Positions 57,304-64,000 of a stretch of 64,000 nucleotides of DNA are shown here, in pieces. The DNA comes from an uncultured Bacteroidales bacterium (GTDB taxonomy: Bacteria > Bacteroidota > Bacteroidia > Bacteroidales > Paludibacteraceae). Below the pieces are notes generated by a model. It saw only the letters and a list, made by a program, of their open reading frames with translations, had not been told where the DNA came from and searched no databases. Every line of letters begins with the position of its first letter. Position 1 is the stretch's first letter. The stretch spans positions 1 through 64,000 of the forward strand of contig CAMHKW010000003.1 of NCBI GenBank assembly GCA_946185835.1. The letters run 5' to 3'. A program made the translations under genes and the position numbers.

Positions 57304-59791
57304 TTTTTTGACGATAGCCGTATGTCTGAGTCTTGCAGCGTGCGACATGAACATACCGATAGAGAACACTCAGACGCTTAACACTATCAAGTTAGAGACG
57401 TTCACCGACAATCGCGACGGTCAGGTCTACCGCAAGGTCAAGATCGGTAATCAGGTATGGATGGCAGACAACCTGCGTTACCTGCCAAAAGTCAATCGCC
57501 TCTCAGACCAAAGCACTACCGAGGCACGCTACTACGTATACGACTACGACGGCACCACCGTCAGCGAAGCCAGAACATATAAGACGGGCTACTCGCTATA
57601 CAATAGCAATGGCATACCCGAAGGACTGAATGTATACAAGACCGCCGGCGTGTTATACAACAAAGTGGCGACACAAGTAGCTCCGCCTAAGGGATGGCGA
57701 CTGCCGACGAAAGCCGACTTCGAAGAACTGCAAGCATATCTGAAGAAATTAGCCGAACAAGAAGAGGGCTCTAATGAACACGTTTCTTATAATTCCGATA
57801 TATATTGGTACCAAGCCATAATGATGGGCGAGTGCAGCGAAGCTGGAAAGACACTCGGTTGGGAGAAGGCATCGATGAGTTACTTATGTACTGCTCCATA
57901 TTACAATTATTCAGGTTTTAACGCAGTGCCAAGCGGGTATCTATCCGGAAGTAATTGTTACGGCATAGGCAATACTGCTTACTATTGGACATCAGACGAC
58001 GTAAGCTTCAGATTTCCTGAACGAGATGGATATACCTTTGTGACAAACAACACTGGCTATAGCATGTCGATACGTTGTATCGAAGACCCCAAAAGTCAGG
58101 GCGGAACGGCAGAGCAAGGTGTGACGCTGAACGTGTCGAAGACGGCCGTCACCTCGTCGACAGTCGACTATCACTTAGAGTTCAACGTAGGCGAGAACAC
58201 CACACTGACAGGCTTGTATGTGCTTGTGGGCACCTCAGCGTCAGTAACGCTTGACAACGTTATCTCAGGAGCAAGCTACAACGTTGACAAAATAACAACC
58301 GGCAATTACACATCCGACAACAGCGTCGGCGAACTGAGTGCTAACACACAGTATTACCTACGAGCCTGCGCCACCACAGCCACCAACACCTACTATAGCA
58401 ACAGCGTGAGCTTCAAGACCTCTGCCGCAAGCACTACCGAAGGAGGCGCCACACTCAGCATATCGACTACCTCGGTAAGCTCGACCTCGGTAGGCTACCA
58501 CATGGACCTCACCGTGAAAGACAATACCACACTCACCGGATTATATATATTGGTTGGCACCTCGTCGACGGTCACCATCAACAACGCATCGAAAGGATTA
58601 TCGTACTCCGACGTGGGCAACCTGACAGCCGGCGACTACAACGACGATGACGTTGTCGACGAGCTTACAGCGAACACACAGTATTACCTACGAGCATGCG
58701 CCACGACGGCGTCGAACACCTACTATAGCAACACCGTGCCGTTTAAGACTACTTCCGGCTCGTCAAATCCTTCGGCACAGAGTATCTCGATAGCGGACTT
58801 CAAGAAACTGCCCGACAGCGACACCTACTATACCCTCTCCGGACAGATTTGGATGGTGTATAACTCCACGTATGGCAACATCTACCTCGCCGACGAGACA
58901 GGTCTGCTGCCTGTGTACGGACTCACCGCCACACAGCAAACGACCAACGACCAGTCGTACTCATCGCTCGGTCTATATGAAGCCGATTATATCACTATCT
59001 GTGCTAAGAAATCCACATTCACCGGCGGACTGATAGAGGCACAAGGAGCATATTTCATCAGCAAAGACGAAAGATCGAGTACTTCCACCTACAGCTATGC
59101 ACTCGAGCCAACCACAAAACACGAATTGGCAATCAACGAACTCGGTTATATAAATGTCTATCCTTACCAGGGCTCTGACTATGCCGAAGTAAGTTTCTTT
59201 TTAAATGAGAAGGACGACTATCGTAAACATTTATGGATTAAAATTTACTGCGACAAAATTGACGAGACACACGTACTGGAAGAAGGCACTTTCTATGTAA
59301 GTATCAACCCTTCGTATCATTGGGCTTGCGTTGGTAGCAAAGGTAATAATTTGGGAGGATACGACGATCCGACAAGTCTTGTCACTCAGACGCAGCCATA
59401 CTTCGGATATCACGCCCCATTCTACTTCACTTCAGGCAGCGTGAAGTCGACCAAGTCGGGCAGCAACACCATCCTCGAAGTCGACCTGACGAGTTATAAC
59501 GGTTCTACACTCAAGCAGACGTTCACTGTTGACCTGAAGAGCAACGTGAGTGGCAGCGAGAGCTCGCCCGCACGAACACCTCAGCAGATGCTGCATTGGA
59601 TGAAACGGCTGCACCTGCAAGCCGACCAACGCGACATGCAACATAGCGATGAGCCATACGACCAACAACGCTTCAGCGGAAGAAAACAACAAGGCGACGT
59701 TCGCAGCCTTAAAGATACTGAACTACAGCTGAAACCTTGGGTACCGGGGAGGTTAAAACAACTCGAGTGCCCTACGCAAACTGACTTCTAA
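57290..59791 (+). CDS. FISUMP-domain lipoprotein with duplicated Fn3-like modules; C-terminus possibly frameshifted
   Basis: FTDNRDGQVYRKVKIGNQVWMADNLRYLPK; ANTQYYLRACATTATNTYYSNSVSFKTS repeated; 14-bp overlap with the previous gene. Confidence 0.8.
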   Translation: MKYNSFLTIAVCLSLAACDMNIPIENTQTLNTIKLETFTDNRDGQVYRKVKIGNQVWMADNLRYLPKVNRLSDQSTTEARYYVYDYDGTTVSEARTYKTGYSLYNSNGIPEGLNVYKTAGVLYNKVATQVAPPKGWRLPTKADFEELQAYLKKLAEQEEGSNEHVSYNSDIYWYQAIMMGECSEAGKTLGWEKASMSYLCTAPYYNYSGFNAVPSGYLSGSNCYGIGNTAYYWTSDDVSFRFPERDGYTFVTNNTGYSMSIRCIEDPKSQGGTAEQGVTLNVSKTAVTSSTVDYHLEFNVGENTTLTGLYVLVGTSASVTLDNVISGASYNVDKITTGNYTSDNSVGELSANTQYYLRACATTATNTYYSNSVSFKTSAASTTEGGATLSISTTSVSSTSVGYHMDLTVKDNTTLTGLYILVGTSSTVTINNASKGLSYSDVGNLTAGDYNDDDVVDELTANTQYYLRACATTASNTYYSNTVPFKTTSGSSNPSAQSISIADFKKLPDSDTYYTLSGQIWMVYNSTYGNIYLADETGLLPVYGLTATQQTTNDQSYSSLGLYEADYITICAKKSTFTGGLIEAQGAYFISKDERSSTSTYSYALEPTTKHELAINELGYINVYPYQGSDYAEVSFFLNEKDDYRKHLWIKIYCDKIDETHVLEEGTFYVSINPSYHWACVGSKGNNLGGYDDPTSLVTQTQPYFGYHAPFYFTSGSVKSTKSGSNTILEVDLTSYNGSTLKQTFTVDLKSNVSGSESSPARTPQQMLHWMKRLHLQADQRDMQHSDEPYDQQRFSGRKQQGDVRSLKDTELQLKPWVPGRLKQLECPTQTDF

Positions 59792-59833
59792 CAGCCGACT
59801 TGGTTAATCGCTGATTTATTAACCGCTAAGCGT

Positions 59834-59880
59834 GTTTAACCGCAGATTTTACAGATGAAACAGATTTATACAGATTTTCT
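59834..59880. repeat. AACCGCAGATTTTACAGAT-type dispersed repeat, copy 2
   Basis: TTTAACCGCAGATTTTACAGATGAAACAGATTTATACAGATTTTCT. Confidence 0.7.
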
Positions 59881-60346
59881 GATTGTCTGTCGATTAAGCG
59901 GGCTAACCTCTAACAGCAAAGCGGGCTAAGAAAACACAAATTATAATCAATTAGCCATAAATTATTCACTGAAGTTTCCCGCTCGTTTCATAATGCTCTT
60001 ATATAACAAATTTATTGCCAAATTATTCTACTCCGCCTGATAACTGATTGATTATCTGAAAAAAAAAGAAATATCCTTTAGCCTGTTTCCACATTTTTAA
60101 AATTCAATGTAATTGATTATATCACAACGAGTTAATAAGGACTCACTCCTGTCATCTTCCTGTCATCTTCCTGTCAAGAACGAGTAATGATACTTTTTGA
60201 CAATGGATTAACCGAAGTGGGAAACTTTAGTTATTCATAAATTTTTTATATTAAGTCGGTGAAGTCTCGTTATAGTCTAAGGGTAAAACAATGCAAACAA
60301 TGCAAACGATGCATAAAACTGTAGCGAGCGAACTTAGCAGCGGGTA

Positions 60347-60365
60347 CGCCGGTTTGTAACCGGCG
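60347..60365 (-). repeat. REP-like hairpin, minus orientation
   Basis: Reverse complement CGCCGGTT-ACA-AACCGGCG followed by TACCCG. Confidence 0.65.
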
Positions 60366-60466
60366 AAAAAAACAAAGTTTCATGCAGACAGACACAAGGT
60401 CAGTTCCTACATTTGTCCTTCTGCATAACCTCTAACATGTATAACCTCTAACATCAATTTAACAAT

Positions 60467-60916
60467 ATGAAGACTAAATCTTTTACCTTACTTGCCGCCA
60501 TGTTAATGTTTCTGAGTTCGTGCGGCAACTTCAACCTCACTGGCGGGGGTAGCAGTTCCTCGTCGAAAGGCTATGCACCCACGTCGATACCATCGGGTAA
60601 GACACTGAGTGGGGCGAGCGTATACTTCAACTTCGGCTATAATAGTATTGGGCTTACCAATTACTCGACCACATTGGGGTATGTGAATTTCGTGGGCACG
60701 CCTTCGGTAACGTATACCAAGACGTCGGACAACAGTGCCACATTACGTTGAAGCGCCACCATCTACAACGATGGTCGCTACAGCATGTCCCGCGACTCGT
60801 ATACCGAGACGCATTCGGGTAACGTGACGCTGTACTTCGTCTCGCCCTCCGAAGGCTACGCCTCCGGCACAGAAGACGGCAGCTCGAAGTCCGACTCGCA
60901 CTTCACACTGCTGTAG
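60467..60916 (+). pseudogene. Lipoprotein gene interrupted by in-frame TGA
   Basis: MKTKSFTLLAAMLMFLSSCGNFNL...SDNSATLR* (TGA 60749-60751), then same frame SATIYNDGRYSMSRDSYTETHSGNVTLYFVSPSEGYASGTEDGSSKSDSHFTLL* to TAG 60914-60916. Confidence 0.55.
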
Positions 60917-60965
60917 CCAGCCGACGAAGTACAGAAAACGTCGCATACTATTATCAGAAAGCGTC

Positions 60966-61042
60966 GCGTCATATTATGATATGAGATTCGCGTCATATTA
61001 TGATATGAGAATATAATATGAGACGAGTCGAAGCCTCGTCTC
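60966..61042. repeat. 24-bp-period direct repeat and GAGACGAG...CTCGTCTC hairpin
   Basis: GCGTCATATTATGATATGAGA at 60966 and 60990; GAGACGAG-TCGAAGC-CTCGTCTC at 61020-61042. Confidence 0.8.
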
Positions 61043-61089
61043 TACGCAGACGGCTGCTGCCGCCGGTTACAAATCTACGTACCCAACTT

Positions 61090-61156
61090 CGGGATCTCGG
61101 GATGTCGGGATTTTGGAATATCGGGATATCGGGATATCGGGATATCGGGATCTCGA
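61090..61156. repeat. GGGATATCG microsatellite tract
   Basis: TCGGGATATCGGGATATCGGGATATCGGGATCTCG. Confidence 0.9.
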
Positions 61157-61197
61157 CCTTATGACATCACTCCATCAAAACAAACATCAACCACACA

Positions 61198-63783
61198 ATG
61201 AAAAAACTCATTATCATCTTGGCAACCGCATTGCTATCGTTTAACTGCGTGTCTGCCAAAACCATCAGCGTCAGTTTGGATGGTTCGAAAACGCTAAGTC
61301 AAGCTATTCTGTCTCAGACCGAGAGTCTGATGGACGTCACCACACTCAATGTTAGCGGCACTCTCACCAATGCCGACTACGAGACGTTATTGATGCTCAG
61401 CGCGCTCGACACTCTCGACCTGAGAAATACAGGTATCACAACCATACGTGGTTTCCAAGGGCTTAATATAAGCACCGTAATGCTACCTGAGTCGGCACGT
61501 ACAATCGGACGCAACGCCTTCGAGAGTTGTAAAAAACTAAAAAACATCAACCTCAGTCGGATAGAGCATGTTCGTTATCGTGCTTTCTACGAGTGCGAGC
61601 AACTGCAGTCGGTTGACTTGAATAACTGCGTGGTGGTCGACACCTTAGCCTTCTCGAAGTGTTCAAGTCTCGAGACCATTGACATGCCTAAAGTCAGACG
61701 TGTAGTAGAAGGTGCTTTCTGTCCGGAGGATGATATCGACAAGACTAAGCTTCGGAGTGTCAACATGCCGGTAGTGACTTTTATTGGACAGAAAGCTTTT
61801 CGCAAATGTCTGTATTTAGAGCAGATCAACATGCCGTTGGTCGACTCTATCGGTCATGAAGCTTTTCATAAATGCTACAGCCTCACGAACATAGACATAA
61901 GCAATGCCACCTATATAGAAAACGATGCCTTTAAAATCGACGACGACTACAACATGACGTCTAAGTTGACGACAGTGCGTTTGTGCGACCAACTACAAGT
62001 GATACCTTCGGGTTGCTTTGATGGCTGCAAACAGCTAAAAGATGTAAACTTACCATCCGGGCTCAAACGGATTGAAGATGGTGCTTTCTTCAACTGCCCT
62101 ATCGACACCCTCGATCTGCCCGAAGGTGTAACCTATATAGGCCATAACATAACAAACAAAGCCAAAGTTATCTACATACCTTCAAGCACCCTTTCGTTAG
62201 GTTCACTGCAACGAAACGATATCTTGAAGACCGTCTATTGCAGAATAGTAACGCCTATAGAGCTAATCAACGAGTGGTTTGAGTTATTCAACGAACAGGT
62301 CATACAAAACGCAGTGCTCTATGTCCCTGCCATCAGTGTGGAAGCATACAAATTAAGCCCGACATGGTATAAGTTTGGCCATATCCTTCCGCTGTATTAC
62401 ACTCTCAATAGTCTAAATATTGTATCGGACTTCACCCTATCCGACTTTAGCACTCTTTCTTCTAACCCCGACCTTAGCATATCAGCGAACGGTCACCTTA
62501 CTATCAACAGCAAGCAGTCGCTGAGTGTCGGGAAGTTTGCAGCGTCTGTTGTGTTCGACGATTGGCAACACACCCCGGGGTGGCCTACACTGCTTCACGC
62601 CAGTGCCATCAGTGCCAACGAATTATCTATCAACGTTACACCTCGACCAGGCAGATGGGCTTTCATCTCGTTCCCATTCGATGTTGACCTATCATCGATA
62701 GAGTACACTGCCAATATCCCATGGGTGATACGCGAATATTCGGGAGCCAACCGCGCTTCGGGTAACGGCGACACATGGATGAATGTAGCAAACAACGGCG
62801 TACTGCAAGCGGGGCAAGGATATATCATATTTGATGAGACATACTATGACAATAATAATAACTCTATAATAGGCGACTTCTGCTTCAAGGCTATCGACAA
62901 TGCGAAGAAGAACAATATTTTCTCACAACAAGACATAACCATTCCTCTAAGCCACTACCCTGCTTCACGTCCGCACAATGCCAACTGGAACCTTATTGGC
63001 AATCCTTTCCTCGCTTATATCTCCATCTCCGAGCTCGACTACACCGCACCTATCACCATTTGGGATGGTGAAAAATATAAGGTCTATTCCCCGCTCGACG
63101 ACACTTATTACATGCACCCTCTCGAAGCATTCTTCGTGCAAGCACCTGATGACGTAAATCAGATTACGTTTAACGCCGACGCATGTCGCCATTCGGCAGC
63201 AAGCGAAGTACAACCTGTCATCGGTAGTGCACATGTGGCAAGCAGTAGCACTATCGGCAACAAGCGTGAGGTCTTTAATATCACCTTGTCTTACAACGAA
63301 CACTCTGACCACACACGTGTGGTCTTCAATTCAGAGGCTCGAGCCGATTACGAGCTCGAGCGTGATGCCGCCAAGATGTTTGCTGCTGCATCCTCTGTCG
63401 CTGAGATATACATAATAGACAACGGAGTGCAATATGCTATCGACGAGCGCCCTGAGACAAAGAGCGTAGACTTAGGCATGTGTCTGCCTGAGGACGGACA
63501 ATATACTATAAGCATGCAACGCAAACGCACCGACCGCAAGGTTATGCTCACAGACAACGAGACTAACACCACTGTTGACATAACGAAAGAGCAGTATACT
63601 TTCAGTGCACGCAAAGGCACCAATAATAAACGCTTCACGCTTCGGTTTGCACCGGCTGTGGTGTCAGCCCTTGAGGACAATGCTGTCAACAATGCCAAAG
63701 CTCGCAAAATACTGAAAGGCGGACATGTAGTAATCCAGATGCCCAATGGCAAGACATACAGCATAGGAGGGCAAGAATTGTAA
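61198..63783 (+). CDS. BspA-like leucine-rich repeat surface protein
   Basis: RTIGRNAFESCKKLKNINLSRIEHVRYRAFYECEQLQSVDLNNCVVVDTLAFSKCSSLETIDMP; tail ARKILKGGHVVIQMPNGKTYSIGGQEL. Confidence 0.88.
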   Translation: MKKLIIILATALLSFNCVSAKTISVSLDGSKTLSQAILSQTESLMDVTTLNVSGTLTNADYETLLMLSALDTLDLRNTGITTIRGFQGLNISTVMLPESARTIGRNAFESCKKLKNINLSRIEHVRYRAFYECEQLQSVDLNNCVVVDTLAFSKCSSLETIDMPKVRRVVEGAFCPEDDIDKTKLRSVNMPVVTFIGQKAFRKCLYLEQINMPLVDSIGHEAFHKCYSLTNIDISNATYIENDAFKIDDDYNMTSKLTTVRLCDQLQVIPSGCFDGCKQLKDVNLPSGLKRIEDGAFFNCPIDTLDLPEGVTYIGHNITNKAKVIYIPSSTLSLGSLQRNDILKTVYCRIVTPIELINEWFELFNEQVIQNAVLYVPAISVEAYKLSPTWYKFGHILPLYYTLNSLNIVSDFTLSDFSTLSSNPDLSISANGHLTINSKQSLSVGKFAASVVFDDWQHTPGWPTLLHASAISANELSINVTPRPGRWAFISFPFDVDLSSIEYTANIPWVIREYSGANRASGNGDTWMNVANNGVLQAGQGYIIFDETYYDNNNNSIIGDFCFKAIDNAKKNNIFSQQDITIPLSHYPASRPHNANWNLIGNPFLAYISISELDYTAPITIWDGEKYKVYSPLDDTYYMHPLEAFFVQAPDDVNQITFNADACRHSAASEVQPVIGSAHVASSSTIGNKREVFNITLSYNEHSDHTRVVFNSEARADYELERDAAKMFAAASSVAEIYIIDNGVQYAIDERPETKSVDLGMCLPEDGQYTISMQRKRTDRKVMLTDNETNTTVDITKEQYTFSARKGTNNKRFTLRFAPAVVSALEDNAVNNAKARKILKGGHVVIQMPNGKTYSIGGQEL

Positions 63784-63815
63784 ATGTTTTAATGTTCTAA
63801 TGTTTTAATAGTTCT

Positions 63816-64000
63816 ATGAAACGAATATCTTTTGTTGCATTGTTTACTATCGTTGCACTCCTTTGCCACGCCCAGCCGGGTGTCATCAATCCTGCCAATC
63901 CGCCCGACCCGCAACCTTTCTACCGATTGCAGGTAAAAGCCTTCCCCGATGGAGTTTGCGAACCGGCAGTATCGATTTCAAAAAACGGTAATACGCTAAG
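63816..64000 (+). CDS. Exported protein, N-terminal fragment (cut by window end)
   Basis: MKRISFVALFTIVALLCHAQPGVINPANPPDPQPFYRLQVKAFPDGVCEPAVSISKNGNTL... Confidence 0.6.
   Translation, partial: MKRISFVALFTIVALLCHAQPGVINPANPPDPQPFYRLQVKAFPDGVCEPAVSISKNGNTL

Noticed and set aside
60749-60751. TGA as selenocysteine
   Set aside because: No obvious downstream SECIS-like element and no redox motif context; a nonsense mutation is simpler.

Overview
The window is Bacteroidetes DNA, probably Bacteroidales. Evidence: SusC/SusD pair, TAnnTTTG-type promoters, T9SS-like C-terminal tails and DUF3078 proteins. About 1-14.8 kb is accessory: a GH5/GH94/AraC cello-oligosaccharide module; a divergent regulator/Hanks-type kinase pair followed by small envelope genes; repeated terminator-promoter cassettes and structured leaders; a large InlB-repeat surface protein followed by a 53-aa peptide ORF; and a scar of PFOR and transposase fragments next to two tandem-repeat arrays. 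About 15-32 kb is mostly core: rny, zapA, tonB/exbD/exbB, pdxJ, nadK, fmt, lgt, secA. About 32-49.5 kb holds a T9SS-like surface protein and a SusCD locus with a GHL10 protein next to murQ, a BadF-type sugar kinase and a NagB-like/LmbE fusion, predicted to be a peptidoglycan amino-sugar scavenging locus. About 49.6-64 kb holds a serpin, a GT2 protein, a lipoate ligase, a SpoIID-like protein and a run of paralogous or modular exported proteins (FISUMP, BspA-LRR). Intergenic regions carry several dispersed repeat families, including a REP-like hairpin with compensatory stem changes. No tRNA, rRNA or CRISPR was recognised. All family names come from reading the translations; no database search was run.
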